DNA of 64,000 nucleotides from Marinobacter shengliensis (GCF_003007715.1 NZ_PXNO01000023.1:62001-126000), one strand, 5' to 3'; positions 1 through 10,364 are shown, counted from the first letter of the stretch. A program made the numbers and translations. The notes: generated by a model from the sequence alone, not told the origin.

Positions 1-1352
1 TCACCATGGCGGTCGAATTCCACGTGGGCGGCGACTTTGCCGGGTTCCGGTTGCAGGGTTTTGACGATTTCCAGGGTTTGTTTGTCGATGATGTGGACCT
101 TGTCGGCGTTGGGGCCGAAGAATACGTCGGCCCAGGCGTAGCGGGAGTTTTCATGGCTGCGCATGAAGAAACCGGGGCCTTCGGTGTCCAGGGTTTTGAT
201 CACGTCCCAGGTGTCCATGTCGATGATGGAGATGGCGCCGGCCCGGAAGTGGGGGGTGGCCATTACGCGGCGGCCTTCGTGTTCCCAGGTGATGCCGGAG
301 CCCAGGTGGGGCATGCCCGGTAGTGGCAGTTCGGCGGTCGTTTTACCGGTATTCAGATCGATCACCACGCCGTGTTTGCCGTCGCGGGCGGCGCCGATGA
401 GGTGCTGGTAGCCAGGGTCGAAGAAGAAGTCGTCCAGCAGGGTGTCGGTGGTCATCCGGCGGACTTTGGCCTTGCGGTTTTCAACGGTGATTTCCCACGC
501 TTCCGGAATGTCTTTCAGGGCGGCGATGAAGCTGCCGCGTGGTGGCGCGGTGTAGACGGCGCTGACCCGGGAGGTTTCACCGGCGTCGTTGTCGACGGGG
601 ATGAGATCCAGCATGTCCAGATTGGCGGCATCAAACAATACCAGGGTGTGAGGAAGGTAGTTGGCGGCCATCACGTAGTTGCCGTCAGCCGAGACAGCGA
701 TGTTGCGCATGTTGATGCCGGCGCGGACTTCCGCCACCACTTTCAGGTTGTAGATGTCGTATTTGGTGATCCAGCCATCCCGTGAACCAAAGTACACATA
801 GCGGCCATCCGGGCTGTATTTGGGGCCGCCGTGCAAGGCAAAGCGGCTGGGGAAGCGGTGAATCGGTTCCATGCTGTCGCCATCCAGCAGGGTGACGTGG
901 TGGTCGCCGATTTCTACTACCAGGAACAGGTTCATCAGGTCGGCTTCGAATACCGGGTCGTCGGGTAAGGCGCCTTCAGGGTGGATAACCTCCCGGCTAT
1001 TGCGGATTTCGGCTTCGCCCCATTTCAGTGGGTGTGTTGGCGCCTGGTACATGAACTCAGTCAGTGCCGAGATCTGCGGGTCAGTCAGGATACTTTCGTA
1101 ACCGATCATCTGGGTGGCGGGCCGACCTTTGCGGATGACTTTTTCGGCGTCTGCCTTTTTCAGCCGGGACAGATTATCCGGCAACAGGGCCGGGCCCATG
1201 CCACCCAAGCGGTCGGTGCCATGGCAGGCGGCGCAGTGCTGCAGGTACAGGGTGTCTGTATCCAAGGTTTCGCTGGCCGCCGGGCCTGCTATCAGTGCGG
1301 TGGCAATCACCAGTGCTTTGGTCAGTTGAATGCGCGCTTTGTTGAGGTTCAC
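1..1352 (-). CDS. nirN: NirN, c-type cytochrome with cd1-like propeller (partial, 3' end outside window)
   Basis: Periplasmic cytochrome of the NirS/NirN family; NirN is the dihydro-heme d1 dehydrogenase of heme d1 synthesis. The visible 450 codons start at a GTG (1350-1352) with GGGAG nine bases upstream. This start gives a clear signal peptide (MNLNKARIQL, then a hydrophobic stretch ending near residue 27). A CAACH heme c motif follows at residues 40-44, then a propeller region resembling NirS. NirF has no heme c site, so the heme motif favours NirN. It is last in the operon, 40 bp after nirE, as in other nir clusters. The C-terminus is missing only because the window ends. Confidence 0.85.
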   Translation of the reverse strand, partial: MNLNKARIQLTKALVIATALIAGPAASETLDTDTLYLQHCAACHGTDRLGGMGPALLPDNLSRLKKADAEKVIRKGRPATQMIGYESILTDPQISALTEFMYQAPTHPLKWGEAEIRNSREVIHPEGALPDDPVFEADLMNLFLVVEIGDHHVTLLDGDSMEPIHRFPSRFALHGGPKYSPDGRYVYFGSRDGWITKYDIYNLKVVAEVRAGINMRNIAVSADGNYVMAANYLPHTLVLFDAANLDMLDLIPVDNDAGETSRVSAVYTAPPRGSFIAALKDIPEAWEITVENRKAKVRRMTTDTLLDDFFFDPGYQHLIGAARDGKHGVVIDLNTGKTTAELPLPGMPHLGSGITWEHEGRRVMATPHFRAGAISIIDMDTWDVIKTLDTEGPGFFMRSHENSRYAWADVFFGPNADKVHIIDKQTLEIVKTLQPEPGKVAAHVEFDRHG

Positions 1353-1392
1353 CAGCAACGGCTCCCGGTCCAGATTGTTCAGAATAAGGTGT

Positions 1393-2253
1393 TCAGGCCG
1401 GCCGACGGGCGACGGTTGCCGCCGGGCCGGTCAGGGCGCTGTTCCAGCCGGCTTGTGCCGGGCGGGCCAGTTTTTCCGCCAGCTGTACCACTTCCCCTAC
1501 GATAATCAGCGTGGGTGGTTGGAAGTCTTCCCGGGCAATGGTCTCCACCAGGTTGTCCAGGGTGGTGACGGTCATGTGCTGAAGCGGAGTCGTACCCCGT
1601 TCTACCAGGGCCACCGGGCACTGCCCGGACAGGCCGTGGGCGGTCAGTTCCCGGACAATGGTGGGGGCGTTGTGCAACCCCATGTAAAACACCCGGGTTT
1701 GGCCCGGCGCAGCCAGTACCTGCCAGTTGAGCTCCAGGCTATGGTCGGCCTTGCGGTGGCCAGTGACAAAGGTCACGCTCTGGGAATAGTCCCGGTGGGT
1801 CAGGGGGATGCCACAGTAAGAGGCGCAACCAGCGGCAGAGGTAATGCCGGGCACAACCTGGAAGTCGATGTCGTTCTCCACCAGGAACTCGGCCTCTTCG
1901 CCCCCGCGGCCGAAGATGTAGGGGTCGCCACCTTTCAGGCGAACCACCCGGCGCTGTTTCATGGCCAGTTGTACCAGCAGTTCGTTGGTTTCTTCCTGGG
2001 GCACGTAGTGGCAACCACTGGCCTTGCCCACATGGATGCGTTCGGCCCGGGGGTTGACCAGTTCCATGATCTGGGGTGAGACCAGCCGGTCGTAGACGAT
2101 GGCATCTGCCTGTTGGATCAGCATCAGGGCCCGCAGGGTCAGCAGTCCCGGATCACCGGGGCCGGCGCCGACAATGGCCACTTCGCCCGCCCGCAAGGGT
2201 TGTTCCGCCAGCTGGAATTCCACCAGGCATTTTTTCCGTGGATGTGTGTTCAT
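1393..2253 (-). CDS. nirE: Uroporphyrinogen-III C-methyltransferase NirE
   Basis: SAM-dependent methyltransferase converting uroporphyrinogen III to precorrin-2, the first committed step toward siroheme and heme d1. The 286-residue product shows the SUMT signature GAGPGDPGLLTLRAL near the N-terminus and the GGDPYIFGRGGEE motif mid-protein. The chosen ATG at 2253 lies just after the nirJ stop (2264); an upstream in-frame start would run into nirJ. The protein has no CysG-type dehydrogenase/ferrochelatase domain. Its place between nirJ and nirN marks it as the heme d1-dedicated copy rather than the siroheme or cobalamin one. Confidence 0.93.
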   Translation of the reverse strand: MNTHPRKKCLVEFQLAEQPLRAGEVAIVGAGPGDPGLLTLRALMLIQQADAIVYDRLVSPQIMELVNPRAERIHVGKASGCHYVPQEETNELLVQLAMKQRRVVRLKGGDPYIFGRGGEEAEFLVENDIDFQVVPGITSAAGCASYCGIPLTHRDYSQSVTFVTGHRKADHSLELNWQVLAAPGQTRVFYMGLHNAPTIVRELTAHGLSGQCPVALVERGTTPLQHMTVTTLDNLVETIAREDFQPPTLIIVGEVVQLAEKLARPAQAGWNSALTGPAATVARRPA

Positions 2254-2263
2254 GGCGTGTTCC

Positions 2264-3463
2264 TTACAGGTTGTGAACCGGGATTTCGACAATCGGGGCG
2301 GCCACTCTTCGTGGCAGGTCTCCAACCACACCAATTTCGTCATTGGTGAGGTAGCAGCCGGGGTCTTCTTCCCAGAAGTCGCCGGACACGTTATAGGCCC
2401 GTACCCGGGTGTTACCGTTGCAGATGTTCAGGTATTTGCAGTCTGCGCAGCGGCCCTTCACCGGGCGCGGGTGCTGGCGGAAGCCTTGCATCAGCGGGTC
2501 GGTGGTTTCAGACCAGATTTTTGAGAACGGGGTCTGGCGCACGTTGCCCAGGTTGTGGTCCCACCAGAAGGTGTCCGGGTGTACCACGCCCAGGTTGTCG
2601 ATATTGGAAATGTTCACGCCGGAGGAGTTACCACCCCAGTTGGTCAGCCGCTGAGTGAGGGCGCCTACCTGGTCCGGGTAGTGTTCCTTGGCCCACTCGA
2701 TCAGGAAGGGACCGTCGGCGTCGTTGTTGCCGGTGACGTATTCCCGCTCGATGCCGCGCTTGAGTTCGTCGTGGCAGTGGTTGAACAGCAGGTTCATGGC
2801 GTCGCGGGTCATGTCGTACCAGGCGTCGCGCTTCTTGTTGCGGCCGCCGCGGCCGGAGTAGTTCAGGTGCGACAGGTAGAATTTGTCGATCTGGTGCTCG
2901 TCGAGCATCTCCAGCATGGCCGGCAGTTCCGGGTAGTTGTCCTGGGTCAGGGTGAAGCGCAGGCCTACCTTGATGCCAGCCTGCTTGCACAGGGCCACGG
3001 CGTTCATGGATTCCCTGAAGGCACCCTTTTTCTGGCGGAATTCGTCGTGGGTGGCCTCCAGACCATCGATGCTGATGCCCACATAGTCGAAACCCACGTC
3101 TTTGATCTTGCCAATGTTGTCTTCGGTAATCAGGGTGCCGTTGGTGGACAAGCCTACATAGAACCCCATGTCCTTTGCGCGGTGGGAGATGTCGAAAATA
3201 TCCGGGCGCATCAGGGGCTCACCGCCAGAGAGAATCAGCACGGGCACCCCAAACGCTTTGAGGTCGTCCATCACGGCGTAGACTTCCCGGGTGCTAAGCT
3301 CGCCCTTGAAATCGATATCGGCAGAGATCGAGTAGCAGTGTTTGCAGGTGAGGTTACAGCGGCGGATCAGGTTCCAGATCACCACCGGGCCACTGGGCTT
3401 GGGCAGTGTGCGCACCGGTGCCGGGTTCATCAGACTCTTGATATAGCGGGTCATGCGAAACAT
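2264..3463 (-). CDS. nirJ: Radical SAM heme d1 biosynthesis protein NirJ
   Basis: Radical SAM enzyme that removes the propionate side chains of 12,18-didecarboxysiroheme during heme d1 synthesis. The 399-residue protein has the CxxxCxxC cluster motif at residues 36-43 (RRCNLTCKHCYS) and the GGEP SAM-binding motif around residue 90. A C-terminal cysteine-rich SPASM-like region (CADCKYLNIC and a later Cys) would bind a second cluster. The ATG at 3463 has GGGAG upstream. It lies 11 bp after nirH and 10 bp before nirE, so it is translated from the same nir transcript. Confidence 0.95.
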   Translation of the reverse strand: MFRMTRYIKSLMNPAPVRTLPKPSGPVVIWNLIRRCNLTCKHCYSISADIDFKGELSTREVYAVMDDLKAFGVPVLILSGGEPLMRPDIFDISHRAKDMGFYVGLSTNGTLITEDNIGKIKDVGFDYVGISIDGLEATHDEFRQKKGAFRESMNAVALCKQAGIKVGLRFTLTQDNYPELPAMLEMLDEHQIDKFYLSHLNYSGRGGRNKKRDAWYDMTRDAMNLLFNHCHDELKRGIEREYVTGNNDADGPFLIEWAKEHYPDQVGALTQRLTNWGGNSSGVNISNIDNLGVVHPDTFWWDHNLGNVRQTPFSKIWSETTDPLMQGFRQHPRPVKGRCADCKYLNICNGNTRVRAYNVSGDFWEEDPGCYLTNDEIGVVGDLPRRVAAPIVEIPVHNL

Positions 3464-3474
3464 GGTGTTGCTCC

Positions 3475-3981
3475 CTATTTCCTCAGCCGCAATCCGGTTT
3501 TTTTCAGGATGGCGGAGCTGTAGAGAATGGTGTGGCCCGAACAGCTTGCCCCGAGTAGTTCCCGAATCTGCTGTGCCTTGTTTTCCACTTCATCCCGGCT
3601 GGTGCCGTGAACCATGGCAAACAGGTTATAGCTCCAGTAAGGCAGGTGCCTGGGGCGCCGGTAGCAGTGGCTGACAAACGGCAACTCGCCCACTTTCTTA
3701 CCGAGTTCAGTGATGGCCTCGTCGCGGACATCCGATACGGTCATGCCGTTGAAACGGTATCCGAGTTTGTAATGGTCTGGCACAGCTGCCACCCGGCGAA
3801 TAATTCCGGTTTCCTGCATACGCTGGAATCGGGCAAGCACTTCGTCGGCGGGCATAGCGAGCTGGTGCCCGAGTTCGGCCCAGGGGTCGGGCACCAGAGG
3901 CAGCCCGCCCTGGGTGGCGAGGATCAGTTCCCGATCCCGGTCACAGAGTTGGTGATCAGATCGGGAAGTGGAGGTGGACAT
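3475..3981 (-). CDS. nirH: Siroheme decarboxylase subunit NirH
   Basis: Lrp/AsnC-fold subunit of the siroheme decarboxylase that makes 12,18-didecarboxysiroheme. The ATG at 3981 gives 168 residues, close to NirH elsewhere, and overlaps the nirG end by 26 bp. It contains the CYRRPRHLPYWSYNLFAMVHG-type segment that it shares with nirL but not with nirD or nirG. This sequence pairing fits the known NirD-L and NirG-H complexes. A helix-turn-helix-like N-terminus is present, but in this family it is structural rather than DNA-binding. Confidence 0.9.
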   Translation of the reverse strand: MSTSTSRSDHQLCDRDRELILATQGGLPLVPDPWAELGHQLAMPADEVLARFQRMQETGIIRRVAAVPDHYKLGYRFNGMTVSDVRDEAITELGKKVGELPFVSHCYRRPRHLPYWSYNLFAMVHGTSRDEVENKAQQIRELLGASCSGHTILYSSAILKKTGLRLRK

Positions 3982-4444
3982 GGAATTCCTGCTCCTTGGG
4001 CATGTTGTAAACCGGGTAGCCGGTGAGGTCTTCAATCTGGCTGATGATGTCGGCAATCGCTTCCGGAGTTTCGGTGGCCAGTACAAACCATATATTCAGC
4101 TGATGCTCCCGGCGGTAGTTGTGGGCCACTTCGTCAAAGCGGTTTACCTGCTCCGTTACCCGTTCAAAGTCCTGTTCGGGAATGCGCATGGCGGCGAGGG
4201 TCAGGCCGCCCCCCATTTCGCCGGCGTGGAACATGGGGCCAAAGCGGGTCAGGGTGCCGTTGGCGAGCAGAGCCTTGAGGTGGTCCAGCAAGTCCTGTTC
4301 GGTGATGCCGATTTCCTCGGCCACATCTTTATAGGGCGTTCTGGTTAACGGCAGCCCTGTTTGCAGGCGGTTGATGATTGCCCGCTCGACCGGTGTGAAA
4401 TCCGAGGCTTCGATACGGCTGCGTTGCTCAGCGGTCGCTGACAT
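3956..4444 (-). CDS. nirG: Siroheme decarboxylase subunit NirG
   Basis: Lrp/AsnC-like partner of NirH in siroheme decarboxylation. The ATG at 4444 (MSATAEQRS) gives 162 residues and overlaps the nirL end by 17 bp. The longer frame upstream runs antiparallel-free through nirL and is not needed. The core segment HNYRREHQLNIWFVLAT is the NirD/NirG type and matches nirD of this cluster (HNYAREHTYNLWFVMTA). Tight overlaps on both sides indicate translational coupling in the nirD-L-G-H block. Confidence 0.88.
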   Translation of the reverse strand: MSATAEQRSRIEASDFTPVERAIINRLQTGLPLTRTPYKDVAEEIGITEQDLLDHLKALLANGTLTRFGPMFHAGEMGGGLTLAAMRIPEQDFERVTEQVNRFDEVAHNYRREHQLNIWFVLATETPEAIADIISQIEDLTGYPVYNMPKEQEFHVHLHFPI

Positions 4445-4964
4445 AGCGTCCTCCGCGCTGGAGGTAGGCTTTGTTGCTGAACAGCACGGCATGGGGGATG
4501 CCTTCCAGCCCGTGCTCGAGAACAAGCTGTTCGAGCTGGCTTTGAACTCGGTTTCGGTCAATGCCGTGAATCATGCAAAACAGGTTGTAGGGCCAGTCTG
4601 GCAGGCGCCGTGGGCGCTGATAGCACAGGGTAACGACCGGTGAGGCGGCCAGGGCTTTGCCCAGTTCGGATACCCGTTCGTCTGATACATTCCAGACGGC
4701 CATGGCATTGGCGCGGTACCCCAGGGTGCGGTGTTTCACTACAAGGCCAAGGCGTTTGATCAGTCCTTGTTGCTGCCATTGGCTGACGGCCAGCATAACT
4801 TGCTGTTCGGTCAGGCCGGTGCGCTCGGCCAGGGTCAGGTAAGGCCTTGGGGTCAGTGGCAGACCGTTTTCCAGTTGCTCCCGGAGCCGGAGTAAGCCCC
4901 AAGCGCTGATGGACTGGGTGTCAAACAGGTAGTTCTGATCCTGGCGGGTGGCGGGCAGATTCAT
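4428..4964 (-). CDS. nirL: Siroheme decarboxylase subunit NirL
   Basis: Lrp/AsnC-fold subunit of 178 residues that partners NirD. It carries the segment CYQRPRRLPDWPYNLFCMIHG, the NirL/NirH version of the conserved core. Its start overlaps the nirD stop by four bases (ATGA arrangement) and its end overlaps nirG. The NirL label over NirH rests on gene order (D-L-G-H as in Pseudomonas) and on length, since the two paralogues are otherwise alike. Confidence 0.88.
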   Translation of the reverse strand: MNLPATRQDQNYLFDTQSISAWGLLRLREQLENGLPLTPRPYLTLAERTGLTEQQVMLAVSQWQQQGLIKRLGLVVKHRTLGYRANAMAVWNVSDERVSELGKALAASPVVTLCYQRPRRLPDWPYNLFCMIHGIDRNRVQSQLEQLVLEHGLEGIPHAVLFSNKAYLQRGGRYVSDR

Positions 4965-5425
4965 GGCAGCGCCTCCCAGTCGATATCGAAGCCAAGATCA
5001 ATGTGATAACCCTCAACCATTGGAAGTCTTAGCATGGGTAGCTTCAAATGGTGTTCCAGTTCGTCCAGACGCTCTTCCAGAATGTCGCCATTGGGTGCTG
5101 TCATCACGAACCAGAGATTGTAGGTGTGCTCCCGGGCATAGTTGTGGTTTACCCCCGGGGCACGGTTGATCCGGGCGGCCACCAGATCCATCTGTTCATC
5201 GGGTGCCGCCACGGCAGCCAGCAGGCTGGCGCCCGCCTGGCTGTGCTCGAACACCGGTCCAACCCGGCTGAGTATCTGCTGTTCCTGCAGGGCAGACAGT
5301 CTTTCGATAACCTCTTCTTCAGTCAGGCCCAGTGCTCGGGCCATGTCCTCGTAGGGGCGTTCACTGACGGGCAGGTCACGCTGGTACCTGTCGATCAGTT
5401 GTCTGTCTGCCATGTCCAGTCTCAT
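4961..5425 (-). CDS. nirD: Siroheme decarboxylase subunit NirD
   Basis: First of four consecutive Lrp/AsnC-like siroheme decarboxylase genes, 154 residues. It shows the N-terminal helix-turn-helix-like region and the HNYAREHTYNLWFVMTA segment typical of NirD/NirG. It starts 29 bp after the nirS stop and has a four-base overlap with nirL, so it belongs to the nirS transcript. With nirL it would remove the acetate carboxylates of siroheme en route to heme d1, the cofactor of NirS. It is not related to assimilatory nitrite reductase NirD, which shares only the name. Confidence 0.9.
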   Translation of the reverse strand: MRLDMADRQLIDRYQRDLPVSERPYEDMARALGLTEEEVIERLSALQEQQILSRVGPVFEHSQAGASLLAAVAAPDEQMDLVAARINRAPGVNHNYAREHTYNLWFVMTAPNGDILEERLDELEHHLKLPMLRLPMVEGYHIDLGFDIDWEALP

Positions 5426-5454
5426 CAGATAGCTCCTCCGGGCCGGGGCCGGGA

Positions 5455-7258
<1,804 letters not shown>

Positions 7259-7281
7259 GGGGTTACATCTTTTCAAGAGAG

Positions 7282-7297
7282 TACCCCTAGGTGGGTA
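7282..7297. promoter_or_regulatory. Putative NarL/NarP 7-2-7 site between nirS and nirC
   Basis: TACCCCT-AG-GTGGGTA is an inverted pair of heptamers. The left arm fits TACYYMT exactly and the right arm differs from AKRRGTA at its first base. It lies 38 bp (centre to centre) upstream of the nirS Fnr box and 47 bp upstream of the nirC Fnr box, so it could serve both directions. A matching arrangement occurs at norC. Confidence 0.5.
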
Positions 7298-7329
7298 TGC
7301 CCAAAGATCTCTGGCCTGGAAGTAAAAAT

Positions 7330-7343
7330 TTAATCAATATCAA
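7330..7343 (+). promoter_or_regulatory. Fnr/Dnr-type box of nirC-nirF-nirQ
   Basis: TTAAT-CAAT-ATCAA differs by one base from TTGAT-N4-ATCAA. It lies about 62 bases before the nirC ATG, which leaves room for a class II promoter and a short leader. It gives the plus-strand operon its own anaerobic control, separate from the nirS box about 85 bp away. Confidence 0.6.
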
Positions 7344-7398
7344 GGTTAAGAAGTTGGGTGTTCCTCAGCATGGAATCTCAGGCAGGGGAGGCGGTGAA

Positions 7399-7737
7399 AT
7401 GAGTATCTTGTGGCCATCAAAGGCGAAGCGCTCAGTGCTCGTGATGTTTATGACTTCAGCGCTACCCGTGCTTGCCGGGCAGCCGGCAGAACAGGAAGTG
7501 CTAGCCAATTTTGTGATTCAGGATTGCGGTTCCTGCCACGGCCTGACAATGCGTGGAGGCCTGGGGCCACCATTGCGCCCGGACGATCTGGCCATGCTGC
7601 CAGAAGCCGCGATTGCAGCCATCATCCGAGAAGGGGTACCCGGTACGGCTATGCCACCGTGGAAGGCCCTGCTAACGGATGACGAGATTGACTGGATCAG
7701 CGAGCAGCTGAAGTCCGGTGCTTTACTGAGTGACTGA
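7399..7737 (+). CDS. nirC: NirC-like small c-type cytochrome
   Basis: Periplasmic monoheme cytochrome c of 112 residues. The ATG at 7399 has GGAGG seven bases upstream. A signal peptide ends near residue 27 (ALPVLAG), a CGSCH heme site lies at residues 43-47, and a distal methionine is likely in GTAMPPW. NirC proteins can donate electrons to NirS or act in heme d1 maturation. It begins the divergent operon and is followed 43 bp later by nirF. No nirM (cytochrome c551) gene is seen in the window, so NirC may be an electron donor here; that is inference. Confidence 0.85.
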   Translation: MSILWPSKAKRSVLVMFMTSALPVLAGQPAEQEVLANFVIQDCGSCHGLTMRGGLGPPLRPDDLAMLPEAAIAAIIREGVPGTAMPPWKALLTDDEIDWISEQLKSGALLSD

Positions 7738-7780
7738 CGAAGCGCGAAACCGCCCCTTCGTCACTAACCAAGGAACTGCC

Positions 7781-8983
7781 ATGAAAGCATTGTTTCGTTT
7801 AGCGCTCCCGCTGCTGATGTTGGCCTTGCTGACGGGCTGCCAGTCTGCGGCCTCCACACCGGCTGACAATCTGCGGGGCACTGGTGACCTGGGCCTGATC
7901 ATTGAGCGTGCCACTGGTTCCGTGCTGGTCATTGATCATTCGGAATATGAGATTCTCGGCCGGGTTGAGGGGCTGGGTGATTTGTCCCATGCCTCGGTGG
8001 TGTATTCCCGTGATGCCCGCTATGGCTATGTGTTCGGTCGCGATGGTGGGCTCACCAAGGTCGACCTGCTGACCCAGACCATCGCCAACCGGGTGATCCA
8101 GTCTGGCAACAGCATCGGCGGCGCCATTTCCCAGGATGGCCGTTATGTGGCGGTGTCCAATTACGAGCCTGGTGGCGTGAACATCTTTGACAGTCGCACC
8201 CTGGAAAACGTGCTGATGCTGCCGGCAACCTACACCAATGCCAGCGGAGAGCAGGCCCAGTCCAAAACCGTAGGGTTGGTGGACGCACCGGGCAATCAGT
8301 TCGTTTTCAGTCTGTTTGAAGCCGGCGAAATCTGGACGGTGGATATGGTGTCACAACCCCCGGCAGTGTCTCGCCACCCGGCCGGTAAGCAGCCCTACGA
8401 TGCCTTGATCACCCCGGATGGCCGTTACTACATTGCCGGCCTGTTTGGTGAAGACGGCTTGTCCATGATGGACCTGTGGGCACCGGAGAACGGTGTGCAA
8501 AGCATTCTGCCGGATTACGGCAAGGGCGAGCAGCGCCTGCCGGTATACAAGATGCCTCACCTGGAAGGCTGGGCCATCGCCGATGGCCATGCGTTTGTGC
8601 CGGCGGTTGGTCGCCATGAAGTGCTGGTGGCGACGATGGATGACTGGAGCATGGTGCAGCGCATACCGGTACAAGGACAGCCCGTGTTTGTGATGGCCAG
8701 CCCGGACAACCGGCAGATCTGGGTCAGCTTCGCCCATCCGAATAATGACGTGGTGCAGGTCATTGACTCCCGCACAAGGGAGATCATCCGGGATCTCGAG
8801 CCGGGCAAGTCTGTGCTGCATATGGAATTCACACCCCGCGGTGAAGAGGTCTGGGTGTCGTCCCGGGACAGCGATCGGATAACCGTCTACAGCACCCGCA
8901 CGCTGGAGGCCGTTGCCACCCTGCCGGCCCGCAAGCCGTCGGGTATTTTCTTTACCAGTCGGGCCCATGCGCTGGGGCTTTGA
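7781..8983 (+). CDS. nirF: Heme d1 biosynthesis lipoprotein NirF
   Basis: Propeller protein of the NirS/NirF/NirN family without a heme c site, acting late in heme d1 synthesis. The ATG at 7781 follows AAGGA and gives 400 residues. The N-terminus is a lipoprotein signal with lipobox LLTGC, so the mature protein is probably membrane-anchored in the periplasm. Repeated segments such as DARYGYVFGRDGG and SQDGRYVAVSNYEPGG match the d1-type propeller. It sits between nirC and nirQ, 36 bp before nirQ. Confidence 0.93.
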   Translation: MKALFRLALPLLMLALLTGCQSAASTPADNLRGTGDLGLIIERATGSVLVIDHSEYEILGRVEGLGDLSHASVVYSRDARYGYVFGRDGGLTKVDLLTQTIANRVIQSGNSIGGAISQDGRYVAVSNYEPGGVNIFDSRTLENVLMLPATYTNASGEQAQSKTVGLVDAPGNQFVFSLFEAGEIWTVDMVSQPPAVSRHPAGKQPYDALITPDGRYYIAGLFGEDGLSMMDLWAPENGVQSILPDYGKGEQRLPVYKMPHLEGWAIADGHAFVPAVGRHEVLVATMDDWSMVQRIPVQGQPVFVMASPDNRQIWVSFAHPNNDVVQVIDSRTREIIRDLEPGKSVLHMEFTPRGEEVWVSSRDSDRITVYSTRTLEAVATLPARKPSGIFFTSRAHALGL

Positions 8984-9019
8984 TTCTCCCGAATCCACGC
9001 AAGAAAAGGATAGTGCTCC

Positions 9020-9802
9020 ATGACTTTCTACCAGCCAGTAGGCAATGAAGTGGAACTGTTCAGCGCCGCAGCCGATAACGGCTTACCGGTTTTGATTAAA
9101 GGCCCGACGGGCTGCGGTAAAACACGCTTTGTCCGTTACATGGCCGAAAAACTGGGCCGGCCGGTGTACACCGTCGCTTGCCATGACGACCTGACCGCCT
9201 CGGACCTGGTGGGCCGACATCTGATTGGCCCGGACGGCACCTACTGGCAGGACGGCCCCCTGACCCGGGCGGTGCGTGAAGGTGGCATCTGCTACCTTGA
9301 TGAAGTGGTGGAGGCCCGAAAAGACACCACCGTGGTGTTGCACCCGCTGGCCGATGATCGCCGGGAACTGCCCATCGAACGCACCGGCGAACTGCTGCAG
9401 GCGGCGCCCGGATTCATGCTGGTGGTGTCCTACAACCCGGGCTACCAGAGCCTGCTCAAGGGTATGAAGCCGAGCACCCGGCAGCGGTTTGTGTCCATGA
9501 GTTTTGATTATCCGAAGCCGGAGACTGAGCAGACGATTGTGCAGGAAGAGGCCGGCTGTGACGCTGATCTGGCGAAGCAGCTGGTGAGCCTGGCGGCTTC
9601 TTTGCGCAAGCTGAAAGACCACGACCTGGAGGAGGCGGCGTCGACCCGGTTGTTGATTCACACTGCCTATCTGATCCGCTCCGGCGTGCCGGCTGTTGAA
9701 GCCTGCCGCGCTGGTCTTATCGAGCCGTTGTCGGACGACGCGGTGACTGTCAATGCACTCATGGAGGTGGTGTATGCCTTATTCGGCCAGTCAGAAGAGT
9801 GA
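9020..9802 (+). CDS. nirQ: MoxR-type AAA+ ATPase NirQ/NorQ
   Basis: AAA+ ATPase of 260 residues that, with the VWA protein NorD, activates nitric oxide reductase (and possibly NirS). Walker A GPTGCGKT is at residues 28-35, Walker B around ICYLDE near residue 95, and a sensor-like Asn occurs in VVSYNPGYQ. The partner norD lies in the facing minus-strand operon, so the pair is split between two divergent transcripts. The last 29 bp overlap the next gene. Confidence 0.93.
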   Translation: MTFYQPVGNEVELFSAAADNGLPVLIKGPTGCGKTRFVRYMAEKLGRPVYTVACHDDLTASDLVGRHLIGPDGTYWQDGPLTRAVREGGICYLDEVVEARKDTTVVLHPLADDRRELPIERTGELLQAAPGFMLVVSYNPGYQSLLKGMKPSTRQRFVSMSFDYPKPETEQTIVQEEAGCDADLAKQLVSLAASLRKLKDHDLEEAASTRLLIHTAYLIRSGVPAVEACRAGLIEPLSDDAVTVNALMEVVYALFGQSEE

Positions 9803-10148
9803 AACCCCGGGGGCGGTGGCCCCGGTGATCTGGTACCTGCTGAATTTGCTGGCGTTGCCGGTGATTGGTTTTCTAGTGTTGCTTTCGATTGCGATGAAGT
9901 CTGGAGACGATAATCCGATACGCCGGGCCCACAGCAAGGCGGGTGTCTATATGTCCATACTGGGCGCCGTGCTGATCAGCTCTGGCGTCCTGATTGCCTG
10001 GCTGATACACGGCAATACCGGCAGCTTCTGGACCTTCGCCATCGTCTGGGCCATCGTTCTTCACACATCGTTTGTACTTTGGGGGATGATTGCTTTGGCG
10101 CAGGCTATTGGTGATAAGCCGCCTTATTTTCCACGGCGCCTGTTGTGA
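9774..10148 (+). CDS. Unknown small membrane protein downstream of nirQ
   Basis: A 124-residue protein starting at an ATG inside the end of nirQ, which suggests translational coupling. It has three predicted membrane helices: around WYLLNLLALPVIGFLVLL, around YMSILGAVLISSGVLIAWLI, and around FAIVWAIVLHTSFVLWGMIALA. A charged loop and a PPYFPRRLL tail are also present. I do not recognise the family. It is distinct from norF, which is present separately. By position it may assist nitrite or NO reductase assembly, but nothing in the sequence proves that. Confidence 0.7.
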   Translation: MPYSASQKSETPGAVAPVIWYLLNLLALPVIGFLVLLSIAMKSGDDNPIRRAHSKAGVYMSILGAVLISSGVLIAWLIHGNTGSFWTFAIVWAIVLHTSFVLWGMIALAQAIGDKPPYFPRRLL

Positions 10149-10173
10149 GATTCTGATTTATGCGGTGGGCCAT

Positions 10174-10327
10174 GCTGGGTAGGGCTTTCCAAAACACGCT
10201 GTGAATACATCCGTGTACGCTCTGCTCCGCCATCCATGGCTCCGCAAGGTTTTGGAAAGCCCTACCCAGCCCGGCCTTCGGACTGCGTCAGGGAGTTCCG
10301 CGTACTCACAGCGTGTTTTGGAAAGCC
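10174..10327. repeat. Palindromic intergenic repeat with three related arms
   Basis: Bases 10174-10195 and 10249-10270 are perfect 22-bp inverted copies separated by 53 bp. Bases 10306-10327 are again a perfect 22-bp reverse complement of 10183-10204. The element fills most of the gap between the convergent orf at 9774 and norF. It looks like an interspersed palindromic element rather than a gene. By position it could fold as a transcription barrier in both directions. There is no T-run typical of a simple intrinsic terminator. Confidence 0.75.
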
Positions 10328-10364
10328 TCCCCCACCGGCCTGTGGCTTACTCAACATAGGTAAT

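Noticed and set aside
2555..3523. A 322-codon plus-strand frame opposite nirJ
   Set aside because: Antisense shadow produced by GC-rich codon bias; no recognisable domain and no start context.
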